NCBI GenBank assembly: GCA_949293925.1
Contig: CASFFI010000021.1
Location: forward strand, 1-18,521
Direction of reading: 5' to 3'
DNA from: an uncultured Christensenella sp.
GTDB taxonomy: Bacteria > Bacillota > Clostridia > Christensenellales > UBA1242
DNA length: 18,521 nt
This document shows, piece after piece, positions 1 through 6,539 of the stretch. The position numbers and the translations under genes are program-made. The stretch's first letter is position 1, and each line of letters begins with the position of its first letter. The notes under the pieces are model-generated. The model saw nothing but the letters and a program-made list of their open reading frames with translations. It was not told the DNA's origin and did not search any database.

Positions 1-1187
1 AAATTTGCTTCGGTTTCATTAGAAATATAAACTGCAAGTGAAACATCATAAAAATTTATTAAATTTATAGAAAATTCCTTTAATTTATACATAAATTCTT
101 TAGAATCAAATACAATTTTTAAAATTTTTTTATTTTCACAAATTTTTTTCAATAATTTTAGTTCAATCTCATCTATTTTACTTAATATTTTTTCATCACC
201 ATCAGGTGTGCAAAAATGCAATTTATCACTCCAATGTATAGCAACAGTTTCATTTATTTTTAATTCATTAATAGATTTAATTTCAACAATATTTTCGCTT
301 TTTTCAGTATCTTGTTTTTCTTCTAGATTTTTAGAAATAAAATATTCCTTTTTTGATAGTATTGTTTTGAAATCTAACCCTTCAAAAATTTTATATACAT
401 CTTCACTTAATGGGAATTCATAACGGCAATCATCAAGTGTTAGCTTTAAGTCATAATCTCTTACAATAGTAGCCATTAATCTCGATTCGAATGCTATGTC
501 CTTTTCTTCTAATAATTTCTGTTTTAGTTTTCCTGAAATTTCGTCAATATTTGAATAAACGTTTTCAAGAGTTTTATATTTTTCGATTAAAGTTTGAGCA
601 GTTTTTTCTCCAATCCCACTTACACCTGGAATATTGTCAGAACTATCCCCCATCAAGCCTTTTTTTTCTATAACCATTTCAGGAGTCATGTTATAATTTT
701 CCATTAAAGATGACCTATTTAAAACCAAGACTTCAGAAATTCCTTTTTTCGTAAACCAAACTTCAGTGTCATCATCTATCAACTGCCACAAATCTTTATC
801 TCCACTTAATATTGTTTTATGGCAATTAAATTTTTTAGAAGCAACTCCTATAATATCATCAGCTTCAATTTCATCAAATTCAAGCCACTTTATTTTCATG
901 GCGTCTAATAAATCCATCAAAATTTGAAATTGACTTTTTAATTCTTCAGGCATTTTCATTCTGCCTGCTTTGTAGTCAGTGTAACGCTTGTGTCTAAAAG
1001 TGTTTTTACCTTTATCAAATGCCACTAAAATATAATCTGGCTTATTAGTTGTAATTAAGTTCAATAACATTTTAGTAAAGCCAAATACAGCATTATCAAA
1101 TCTCCCGTCTAAAGATTTAAAAAGAGGGAGCGCATAAAACGCCCTATTCAATATACTATTACCATCTATAATTAATAAATTTTCCAA
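1..1187 (-). CDS. polA: DNA polymerase I, N-terminal part (cut by the window edge)
   Basis: This is the first 395 codons of DNA polymerase I, which fills gaps and removes RNA primers in replication and repair. The 5'-nuclease domain covers about residues 1-290. Recognisable blocks are LLIIDGNSILNRAFYALP at the N-terminus, FRHKRYTDYKAGR, EADDIIG, SGDKDLWQL and the helix-hairpin-helix segment GDSSDNIPGVSGIGEKTA. The last ~100 residues, ending near FYDVSLAVYISNE, enter the 3'-5' exonuclease-like domain; the polymerase domain lies beyond position 1. The start is TTG at 1187: an in-frame TGA sits three codons upstream, no ATG precedes the first conserved block, and GGTGA (1195-1199) is a well-placed ribosome binding site. 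The frame is open to the window edge. No promoter was confidently seen. Confidence 0.96.
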   Translation of the reverse strand, partial: MENLLIIDGNSILNRAFYALPLFKSLDGRFDNAVFGFTKMLLNLITTNKPDYILVAFDKGKNTFRHKRYTDYKAGRMKMPEELKSQFQILMDLLDAMKIKWLEFDEIEADDIIGVASKKFNCHKTILSGDKDLWQLIDDDTEVWFTKKGISEVLVLNRSSLMENYNMTPEMVIEKKGLMGDSSDNIPGVSGIGEKTAQTLIEKYKTLENVYSNIDEISGKLKQKLLEEKDIAFESRLMATIVRDYDLKLTLDDCRYEFPLSEDVYKIFEGLDFKTILSKKEYFISKNLEEKQDTEKSENIVEIKSINELKINETVAIHWSDKLHFCTPDGDEKILSKIDEIELKLLKKICENKKILKIVFDSKEFMYKLKEFSINLINFYDVSLAVYISNETEAN

Positions 1188-1448
1188 ATTTTTTCACCGT
1201 TTTAATTTTAAAATTTTTACAATAAAATATTATTTTATCGACCTAATATACGTATAATTAAATTGTTATAGCGTAAATAATATTTTATGGTTAATTAAAT
1301 AACTTTATTAATTTATTTACAATATTTTTTGTTAATTTTTATAATAATATTATTAATTTATTTATTTTTGTTAATTATTAAATATTTTTTTTATTTATTT
1401 TATTATATTTTCTATTGATAACCTTTTCAAATAAAAAATTTATTATAA
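1188..1448. other. AT-rich intergenic spacer without a gene
   Basis: This spacer between the nucleoside hydrolase stop and the polA start is almost entirely A and T. It contains imperfectly repeated blocks of TTATTAATTTATTTA (near 1305-1320 and 1350-1363). I see no ORF, no RNA gene and no convincing terminator for the hydrolase gene. Confidence 0.6.
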
Positions 1449-2393
1449 TTAATCAACATCATCAAATTTATAACAGCCTAACTTTTTTACAGCATTAAAA
1501 AATATTTTATGCAACTTTTTTCTGTTTACAGCATATAAATAGTTAACTTTTCCAGACTTTGAAAAATCCATTGTTGTTTTACCTGGTGCATCTGTTGTGT
1601 TTATTTCCATATTAGTCTTTTTAACCTTAAATAATTCAGGAAATCTAAAATACATACAAACACAAGTATCATTAATTGCTATTCGCTTATTTTTATATCC
1701 AGGTTCCCAATATGCATCATACATTTTAAAAAGCAATTTCCCTGTATCATTAATCTTTTTTAATTTAAAAACTTCTGATTTATTAAAATTAGCAAGTTCT
1801 CTACCCATCTCACTAGGAACAATAGAAATTTTAACACCGCTATCATAAATTACTTTAAACGCTTCTGGGTCATAAGACATATTAAATGAAATTCTAGGTT
1901 TTGTTTTTTTATAACCCCAAGGCGAACAGCCTTCACAAATGTATTCTTTTATCATCTTAGCAGCATCAGGATATTTTAGTAAAAGTTTTGCTGTGTTAGT
2001 ATGCGGAGCAAGTGCTAAAATTGTAATTTCACCTTTGTACTTTTTGATAACCTCATACATAGCATCAACTGCATCTAATTTCAAAACTTTTCTTTTTGAT
2101 TTTTTAGGTATATAATATCCTAAACCCGTTTCTGAATGAATATGTTTAGCATTAATAGGTTCTCTATTTAAAGGTCTATCCGCTCCTTTTGCTACAGGAA
2201 TATTAACATTGAATTTATCTAAAATGTGCAATACATTATTTGTAGTGTCATTAAGTGAAATATTCCCTCCCGCAGATGTTATCAATTTTATATCAAAGTC
2301 ATCATCAAAAAATGACAAAATTAAAGCCGCAGCATCGTCAACTCCTGGGTCGGTATCAATAATAACTGGGCGTTTTTTTATTTTCATCACCAT
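1449..2393 (-). CDS. Inosine/uridine-preferring nucleoside hydrolase family protein
   Basis: A 314-residue protein of the IUNH family, which hydrolyses the N-glycosidic bond of ribonucleosides to free base and ribose (nucleoside salvage, cytoplasmic). The family's calcium-binding motif appears as DTDPGVDDA at residues 13-21. GGN at 42-44 followed by N53 matches the GN...N element, LAPHTNTA (127-134) matches the usual lGPlTNiA, and MSYDPEA (172-178) matches the nDPeA segment. ND at 241-242 supplies the C-terminal metal-binding Asp, but the preceding residue is Asn where many family members have the catalytic His, and the usual E-F-N before the DPEA segment reads S-F-N. Substrate choice may therefore differ, so no rih symbol is given. 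Start at 2393 has AGAGG (2399-2403) five bases upstream; a second ATG at 2387 is possible. It stands alone. Confidence 0.88.
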   Translation of the reverse strand: MVMKIKKRPVIIDTDPGVDDAAALILSFFDDDFDIKLITSAGGNISLNDTTNNVLHILDKFNVNIPVAKGADRPLNREPINAKHIHSETGLGYYIPKKSKRKVLKLDAVDAMYEVIKKYKGEITILALAPHTNTAKLLLKYPDAAKMIKEYICEGCSPWGYKKTKPRISFNMSYDPEAFKVIYDSGVKISIVPSEMGRELANFNKSEVFKLKKINDTGKLLFKMYDAYWEPGYKNKRIAINDTCVCMYFRFPELFKVKKTNMEINTTDAPGKTTMDFSKSGKVNYLYAVNRKKLHKIFFNAVKKLGCYKFDDVD

Positions 2394-2546
2394 AAATTCC
2401 TCTTCATTATTAATATTATAAACAATCTATTCATTATTTATTTTAACAAATTGATTGCAAATATAAAATATATTAACATATTTAAAAAAAATATCAAAGC
2501 AAAACAAAATGAAAGACAAATAAATTAATGTTTTTTAATTAAACAC

Positions 2547-2637
2547 TTGCAAAAAAATATAACTTGTGGTAAAATAACAAAGTATAAATTTTGTAAAATT
2601 AATATATAATTGTAAAACAAAAATAAAAATATATATT
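2547..2637 (+). promoter_or_regulatory. Two candidate sigma-A promoters upstream of tRNA-Leu
   Basis: The stronger candidate has TTGCAA at 2547-2552, a 17-bp spacer and TAAAAT at 2570-2575 with a TG just upstream; transcription would start near 2582, about 100 nt before the tRNA. A second candidate has TTGTAA at 2610-2615, 16 bp, then TATATT at 2632-2637, giving a leader of about 40 nt. In such AT-rich DNA the second could be chance. Confidence 0.5.
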
Positions 2638-2682
2638 AGTTTTATAAACTACATTACAAACTCAAGATAAAAAATTATTAAT

Positions 2683-2768
2683 GGCGGTGTGGTGAAATGG
2701 CAGACGCGCTGGACTCAAAATCCAGTGAGGGCAACCTCGTGTCGGTTCGACCCCGACCACCGCCACCA
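2683..2768 (+). tRNA. tRNA-Leu (anticodon CAA), CCA end encoded
   Basis: The acceptor strands GGCGGTG (2683-2689) and CACCGCC (2758-2764) are exact complements and are followed by A and an encoded CCA. The anticodon loop is CTCAAAA, giving CAA, which reads UUG leucine codons. A long variable arm with GAGGGCAACCTC marks a class II tRNA, and the T arm GTCGG-TTCGACC-CCGAC is perfect. Confidence 0.97.
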
Positions 2769-2774
2769 AATACT

Positions 2775-2806
2775 AAAAGCCTAATTTCAACTAGGCTTTT
2801 TTTATT
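2775..2806 (+). terminator. Rho-independent terminator after tRNA-Leu
   Basis: AAAAGCCTA (2775-2783) pairs perfectly with TAGGCTTTT (2792-2800) across an 8-nt loop and is followed by a T run. It ends the tRNA-Leu transcript seven bases past the CCA. Confidence 0.93.
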
Positions 2807-2923
2807 TGTATAATTTAACGCAACTTTTATATGATTTAATTAATATTACATTTAAAACAACTTTAATTTAATTTGAATATTACTATTAAAAATAAAAAAT
2901 AACATTTAATATAATATTAACAA

Positions 2924-2990
2924 TTTAAAAAATAAAAATTAAATATTTAAAAAAATAAAAATTAAATATTTAAAAAAATAAAATTTAATA
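2924..2990. repeat. Three tandem copies of a 22-23 bp A/T repeat
   Basis: Copies begin TTTAAAAAATAAAAATTAAA at 2924, 2946 and 2969. The second copy has one extra A and the third ends slightly differently. The array sits in the gene-free stretch between the tRNA-Leu terminator and the left end of the restriction-modification cassette. It contains almost no G or C, and no function is evident. Confidence 0.7.
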
Positions 2991-3045
2991 AAATAAAAGA
3001 AAAATTTGAAATTTCTATAAAAAACAATATTATTAGTCACTAACT

Positions 3046-3104
3046 TTTGAAACTAGTGTGATAATTAAGAGAATTAGAAAATATCTAGTTCTCTATTTTC
3101 TTGG
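3046..3104 (+). repeat. Left terminal inverted repeat of the R-M cassette, with internal hairpin
   Basis: It starts TTTGAAACTAGTGTGATAA. An 11-bp hairpin follows: AGAGAATTAGA (3068-3078) pairs with TCTAGTTCTCT (3084-3094), with one G-T pair and a 5-nt loop. The end matches the reverse complement of 5932-5994 most strongly in its first 19 bases (18 identical). TGTGATAAT at 3057-3065 also resembles an extended -10 element that could start the leader transcript. Confidence 0.6.
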
Positions 3105-3338
3105 CTATTTTATGCCGTGAGAGGTACTTGACAAGAGAAGAATGAAAACACAATATCAAAAGGCAGAGAAACGAAAAAGGCGAAGCCATAAGCGCAAATA
3201 TTGTTTCTCTGTCTTAACCAGCAAAAAGAAAAACTTATTTCAGAGACTCTTGTCAAGTACACCATGGAATAAATTAGCCACTATAATATAATAGCAAAAA
3301 GCGAAAGTGTGTTACGTTCACCAACACTTTCGCTTTTT
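3102..3338 (+). ncRNA. Candidate structured RNA upstream of the restriction gene
   Basis: This stretch is about 37% G+C from 3102 to 3280 by hand count, against nearly pure A/T outside the cassette; in such genomes structured RNAs stand out this way. Nested complementary arms are present. TGGCTA...CC (3102-3116) pairs with GG...TAGCCA (3266-3280). GTACTTGACAAGAG (3124-3137) pairs perfectly with CTCTTGTCAAGTAC (3247-3260). CAGAGAAAC (3164-3172) pairs with GTTTCTCTG (3203-3211), with large asymmetric single-stranded regions between stems. A perfect terminator follows (3296-3338). The long closing stem, big central bubble and apical stem recall 6S RNA topology, but I recognise no conserved sequence and do not assign a family. 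A 49-codon basic ORF (3142-3291) overlaps it. The strand is inferred from the terminator and the downstream gene. Confidence 0.45.
3296..3338 (+). terminator. Strong terminator between the structured leader and the restriction gene
   Basis: AAAAAGCGAAAGTGT (3296-3310) is the exact reverse complement of ACACTTTCGCTTTTT (3324-3338), giving a 15-bp stem with a 13-nt loop and a T run. The A run on the other side makes it potentially bidirectional. It insulates the restriction gene, which has its own -10 element 155 bp further on. Confidence 0.9.
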
Positions 3339-3358
3339 GTCTGCTTTAATTTAGTTTA

Positions 3359-3420
3359 TAGACGTGTGCTTGTCTGTTCGAGCGGAGCGAGAACACTTGT
3401 ATATGACAAGCACACGCCTA
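3359..3420. promoter_or_regulatory. Long hairpin about 75 bp upstream of the restriction gene -10
   Basis: CGTGTGCTTGTC (3363-3374) and GACAAGCACACG (3405-3416) are perfect complements; after one mismatch the stem extends with three more pairs (3359-3361 with 3418-3420). Inside, TGTTC (3375-3379) pairs with GAACA (3391-3395) around a GC-rich loop (GAGCGGAGCGA). There is no T run, so it is not a terminator. It could be an operator, a cruciform or part of a structured RNA; the function is unknown. Confidence 0.5.
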
Positions 3421-3489
3421 ACTGCCATTTATAAATTTTCTTACAAATTTTGATATTTTTCTAGAAAAAGTAGCTTTTTGAAAAAATAT

Positions 3490-3499
3490 GTGCTATAAT
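3490..3499 (+). promoter_or_regulatory. Extended -10 promoter of the restriction-modification operon
   Basis: TGCTATAAT (3491-3499) is a perfect extended -10 element (TG-n-TATAAT). No good -35 hexamer lies 16-18 bp upstream, as is typical for extended -10 promoters. Transcription would start near 3506, just before the ribosome binding site AAGGAA at 3509-3514. Confidence 0.6.
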
Positions 3500-3520
3500 G
3501 TAGTTTGTAAGGAACGAAGT

Positions 3521-4765
3521 ATGAATCTTAAAAGTCAACAATTAAGAAGTGATTTAAGTTTAGAAATAGATTTTGACCAAACTTTAACACCTAATCAAAT
3601 TAAAGAAAGATTGATTGAAGTATTAGGAAAAGAAAATTGTTCAGAAGAAATTATTGCAAATCGTAAAGTATTAGTTTACTTAAATGACGATGGTATAAAA
3701 CAGGTTTTATTGTTTGCAAATATTTCCTATTTAGGTGGAGATGGTGCTCATCCTATTTTTAAGAAAAGAATTCAATTACAAATGTCTTTTAAGAATGTTG
3801 CATTAGAAGTTGCTAATAAAACAAATTATTTTGTTAGGTTTCTAGGCGTATATCATTATAAAGGAAATATTGTTTTTGTGGATTTTATTAAAGATACATA
3901 TTTAATGAAAAAGATGCATAATTCAGCTGCTCATGTATATGTTAATGATTTATATCAAGGAATGAAAAATGGTATTTTCAAAAAAATTGATAAAAATAAC
4001 AATATTTTATATGTTGTAAAATATACGAAATTAAAAGATTATCTTAATGATAATATTGTTGTTCAAAATAAGATTACCAAGATATTTGATTTATTTACAA
4101 AGTTTAATTATGGTTTCCCTTTTGGACAATGGTTAGAAGCAATTAAATGTGTTGAAGAAATGAGAAATAAATCATGGTCTCAATGGGCTCAATCTGAATG
4201 GGCTGGCTGGTTTTTAGAGTATCGTTTTTACCATTTTACTAAAGATAATAATACTGAAAGTTATTGCAAATATATTAGACAAAAAGGACAATCAGATTTA
4301 GATTTTGATTTATGGTTTAATGAAGTTTCTTTTTATGGAGACTTAAAATCTGAAAGTCTTTCATCAGGTGCTATTTTAGGTAATGACAAAGAAAGTGTTT
4401 TAGAAGCAATAAATACTTATGACAAATTTTGGTATGTTGTTTATGAACATGATACTATAAAAGATAAAGATAAAAATTTTGTAGCTAGTGAGTTTATTAA
4501 CCAATTAAAATTAGATAGTGGCAAATGGCCAAAAGGAAAACCTTATGATTCCCATTCATACGGCAACAAATTAAAACATTCAATAAACTATACAAAAATG
4601 TATATTATAGAAGTTAATAGAATCAATTATGGCGAAGTTCTTTCTGATTTTAATCAAGGTAAACAACCTAATGGAGATCCTAGGAAACAAAAAGTTTCTA
4701 TTTCTAAAAAGATTTTAGATAACTTTGTTATTTACAAATATGATTATAAGGAAAAAGTATGTTAA
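3521..4765 (+). CDS. Putative type II restriction endonuclease, PD-(D/E)xK-like
   Basis: Predicted to cut unmodified DNA at the site protected by the overlapping methyltransferase. The function rests mainly on that partnership. In addition, the middle of the protein holds an acidic helix segment (WAQSEWAGWFLEYRF, Glu226 and Glu233 from this start), then SDLDFDLWF with Asp259/261/263, then YGDLK with Asp274 and Lys276. This E...D...D-x-K order is that of a PD-(D/E)xK nuclease core. I do not recognise the specificity. The ATG at 3521 is preferred over 3488: AAGGAA lies six bases upstream, and the extra 11 codons of the longer form run through the -10 element. The protein is then 414 residues. 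Its end overlaps the methyltransferase by 7 nt, implying coupled translation. No controller (C) protein gene is present. Confidence 0.72.
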   Translation: MNLKSQQLRSDLSLEIDFDQTLTPNQIKERLIEVLGKENCSEEIIANRKVLVYLNDDGIKQVLLFANISYLGGDGAHPIFKKRIQLQMSFKNVALEVANKTNYFVRFLGVYHYKGNIVFVDFIKDTYLMKKMHNSAAHVYVNDLYQGMKNGIFKKIDKNNNILYVVKYTKLKDYLNDNIVVQNKITKIFDLFTKFNYGFPFGQWLEAIKCVEEMRNKSWSQWAQSEWAGWFLEYRFYHFTKDNNTESYCKYIRQKGQSDLDFDLWFNEVSFYGDLKSESLSSGAILGNDKESVLEAINTYDKFWYVVYEHDTIKDKDKNFVASEFINQLKLDSGKWPKGKPYDSHSYGNKLKHSINYTKMYIIEVNRINYGEVLSDFNQGKQPNGDPRKQKVSISKKILDNFVIYKYDYKEKVC

Positions 4766-5937
4766 AGAAAAATTTTAAGTTTATAGATTTATTTTGTGGA
4801 ATTGGTGGATTTCATCAAGCATTACAAAATCTAGGTGGCGAATGTGTTTTTGCTTCTGATATTGATAAGTATGCTATTGAAACCTATAAAGAAAATTACA
4901 ACTTGGATTCTGGTATAAATATAAGAGATATAAAAGAAGAAAATATTCCAACTCATGATGTATTATGTGCAGGATTTCCTTGTCAAGCATTTTCAAAGGC
5001 TGGAATGCAAAAGGGTTTTGAAGATGAAACTCGTGGTACTTTATTTTTTGAGATAATTAGAATATTAAAATATCATAAAACACCATATATTATTTTAGAA
5101 AATGTTAGAAATCTTGCTTCTCATGATAACGGAAACACATGGAATGTTATTAAAAATAGCCTTAAAGAATTAGGTTATATTATAACAGAAACTCCTATTA
5201 TTGTTAGTCCTCATCAAATTGGAGTTCCACAAATAAGAGAAAGAGTTGTCATTCTTGGTGTTCACGAATCTGTCGGAATTAAAGAAATTTCTGTCAATGT
5301 TCCAAATATTGACAAAAATGATATAGATTTCTTATCTTCTAATATTTTAGAACACGGAGAAGTAGATAAAAAATACTACATTTCAAAGCATGAAGAAAAA
5401 GTGTTAAATTGTTGGGATGAATTTATTCATGGTATAAAAGAAAAGGTTTTAGGTTTTCCGATTTGGTCTTTTGAATTTTCAAAAGATTATGATTATTCAT
5501 CATTAGGATATCCAAAATGGAAAGAAAATTTTATTAGTAGAAATAGAAAACTTTATGAAAATAATAAAGATTTTATTGATTCATGGCTAAAGAAATGGAA
5601 TTATTTACAAGATTTTACAACAACAGAACAAAAACTAGAATGGCAATGTGGTGCTGGTTGTGCGTCAATATGGGATGCAATTATTCAATTTAGACCTTCA
5701 GGTATAAGAGTTAAAAGACCAAATGTTTTCCCTGCATTGGTTGCAATGGTTCAAATACCTATTATTGGGAAAGTTAAAAGAAGATTAACTCCAAGAGAAG
5801 CTGCTAGATTACAAAGTTTTCCAGATTCATTTATATGTAATAGAAACGACCATCAAGCTTACAAGCAATTTGGTAATGCTGTAAATGTTAAAGTTATTGA
5901 ATATATGGCTAAACAATTATTTAAGTTAAAACCATAA
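4759..5937 (+). CDS. DNA (cytosine-5-)-methyltransferase of the R-M system
   Basis: Transfers methyl from S-adenosylmethionine to carbon 5 of cytosine in the recognition site, protecting host DNA from the upstream nuclease. The 392 residues contain the C5-methyltransferase motifs in order: motif I FIDLFCGIGGF (8-18), catalytic Pro-Cys-Gln at 74-76 in GFPCQAFSKAG (motif IV), Glu-Asn-Val at 114-116 (VI), QIRERV at 158-163 (VIII), RRLTPREAARLQSFPD at 341-356 (IX), and FGNAV at 371-375 (X). The region from about 165 to 325 is the variable target-recognition part; its specificity cannot be read by eye. AAGGAA (4748-4753) precedes the ATG, which overlaps the end of the nuclease gene by 7 nt. All key residues are present, so the enzyme looks intact. 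Confidence 0.96.
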   Translation: MLKKNFKFIDLFCGIGGFHQALQNLGGECVFASDIDKYAIETYKENYNLDSGINIRDIKEENIPTHDVLCAGFPCQAFSKAGMQKGFEDETRGTLFFEIIRILKYHKTPYIILENVRNLASHDNGNTWNVIKNSLKELGYIITETPIIVSPHQIGVPQIRERVVILGVHESVGIKEISVNVPNIDKNDIDFLSSNILEHGEVDKKYYISKHEEKVLNCWDEFIHGIKEKVLGFPIWSFEFSKDYDYSSLGYPKWKENFISRNRKLYENNKDFIDSWLKKWNYLQDFTTTEQKLEWQCGAGCASIWDAIIQFRPSGIRVKRPNVFPALVAMVQIPIIGKVKRRLTPREAARLQSFPDSFICNRNDHQAYKQFGNAVNVKVIEYMAKQLFKLKP

Positions 5938-5994
5938 AAATAAAAGAACTCTATCGTTTAAGATAAAGTTCTTTTTTATTACACTAGTTTCAAA
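5932..5994 (-). repeat. Right terminal inverted repeat of the R-M cassette
   Basis: Read from the outside it begins TTTGAAACTAGTGTAATAA, identical to the left end in 18 of 19 bases, then contains the operon terminator hairpin and an ATTTTTATGG block like that of the left end. It overlaps the last codons of the methyltransferase. The 14-bp core is unlikely by chance; similarity in the A/T-rich inner part is weaker evidence. Confidence 0.6.
5942..5977 (+). terminator. Terminator of the R-M operon
   Basis: AAAAGAACT (5942-5950) pairs with AGTTCTTTT (5967-5975), an inner TATC/GATA pair extends the stem, and T residues follow. It begins four bases after the methyltransferase stop and lies inside the right terminal repeat. 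Confidence 0.88.
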
Positions 5995-6228
5995 TTTATT
6001 AGGTCTTTAAAATATTTTTTTTATTTTTTATAACAATTTAATTTATTTATAATTATTTATTGAAAAATAATATATTTTATTTTTAATATATTTTTAATTA
6101 AATTTTTTTATTTATATTTTTTTAACAGTATTTATTTTGTTTTTATATCTTTAATATTCTTTTCATCTTTTATTTATCTTCTTTGTTTATTTTTCTTGTT
6201 TGTTTTCTTGTTTGTTTTCTTGTTTTTT
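5995..6228. other. AT-rich spacer with short TCTTGTTTGTTT-like repeats
   Basis: No ORF or RNA gene was seen. Near 6193-6226, a 12-bp unit close to TTCTTGTTTGTT is repeated about two and a half times on the + strand. CTTGTTTTTTAAAAAACAAG (6219-6238) is a perfect palindrome adjoining the next terminator. Confidence 0.5.
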
Positions 6229-6262
6229 AAAAAACAAGCAATATATAATTTATTGCTTGTTT
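6229..6262 (-). terminator. Minus-strand terminator downstream of a broken small ORF
   Basis: AAACAAGCAATA (6232-6243) and TATTGCTTGTTT (6251-6262) form a perfect 12-bp stem with a 7-nt loop. On the minus strand the stem is followed by six T residues. It lies 20 bases past the stop of the minus-strand ORF at 6283. Confidence 0.7.
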
Positions 6263-6282
6263 AAATATTTTATTAAAATTTT

Positions 6283-6504
6283 TCAATTATCTAGAACTTG
6301 TTCTGTTTGAAGCATTTCTTCTACAGTTTTTATTAATAATAGAAATTTTAAAATAATTTTGATTATTACAACATTTTTTTCTAATAATATGGCAATGATT
6401 TTTGTAATAACAAAATCTTCTAAAGCGACACCAATTACATCTTGAACAACACCAAAAATTTTGTTAAAAATATTTTACCATATAGGACAGGCAAAATTCG
6501 ACAT
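6283..6504 (-). pseudogene. Possible small hydrophobic protein gene, interrupted
   Basis: Read on the minus strand from ATG at 6504, the frame has an in-frame TAA at codon 10 and then stays open for 64 codons, ending ...EEMLQTEQVLDN at 6283. The open part is rich in Ile, Val, Leu and Lys (VITKIIAILLEKNVVIIKII). Alternatively ATG at 6481 would join the same frame if one T of the TTTTT run near 6472-6476 were removed, giving a clean 65-codon ORF starting MVKYFNKIFGVVQ. Neither start has a good ribosome binding site. A good minus-strand terminator follows at 6229-6262, which favours a once-real gene. It is divergent from sigK and overlaps the sigK promoter region. I do not recognise the protein; a chance open frame in AT-rich DNA is possible. 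Confidence 0.3.
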
Positions 6505-6509
6505 ACTAT
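6482..6509 (+). promoter_or_regulatory. Candidate sigma-E-type promoter of sigK
   Basis: CATACTAT at 6502-6509 differs at one position from the sigma-E -10 consensus CATACAAT, and an ATA-rich element (6480-6486) lies about 15-17 bp upstream. Mother-cell sigma-E is the known activator of sigK in spore formers. Transcription would start near 6516, 24 nt before the start codon. Spacing of the -35 element is uncertain. Confidence 0.4.
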
Positions 6510-6539
6510 TTCATATATTAATCTGTAAAGGCAGGTTTT

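Larger units (their letters stand above)
3046..5994. mobile_element. Putative cassette: restriction-modification operon bounded by imperfect terminal inverted repeats
   Basis: A perfect 14-bp inverted repeat, TTTGAAACTAGTGT at 3046-3059 and its complement at 5981-5994, encloses the whole restriction-modification region. The match continues after one mismatch with ATAA, and each end then has a hairpin followed by a similar block (AGTTCTCTATTTTCTTGG on the left, AGTTCTTTTATTTTTATGG on the right read inwards). Between the ends lie a structured leader, a terminator, the nuclease gene and the methyltransferase gene. There is no transposase or recombinase inside, and I cannot see a clean target-site duplication. 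A mobile unit is an inference; the inverted repeat itself is directly visible. Confidence 0.45.

Noticed and set aside
208..673. Short + strand reading frames
   Set aside because: They lie antisense to polA, whose translation matches DNA polymerase I throughout.
3102..3282. 6S RNA
   Set aside because: Only the overall shape fits (long stem, large bubble, apical stem); no conserved 6S sequence element is recognised, so the family is left open.
3031..6002. TATTAG at 3031-3036 and 5997-6002 as a target-site duplication of the R-M cassette
   Set aside because: The copies lie at different distances from the inverted repeats (9 and 2 bp) and consist of common AT-rich sequence, so they are not convincing.
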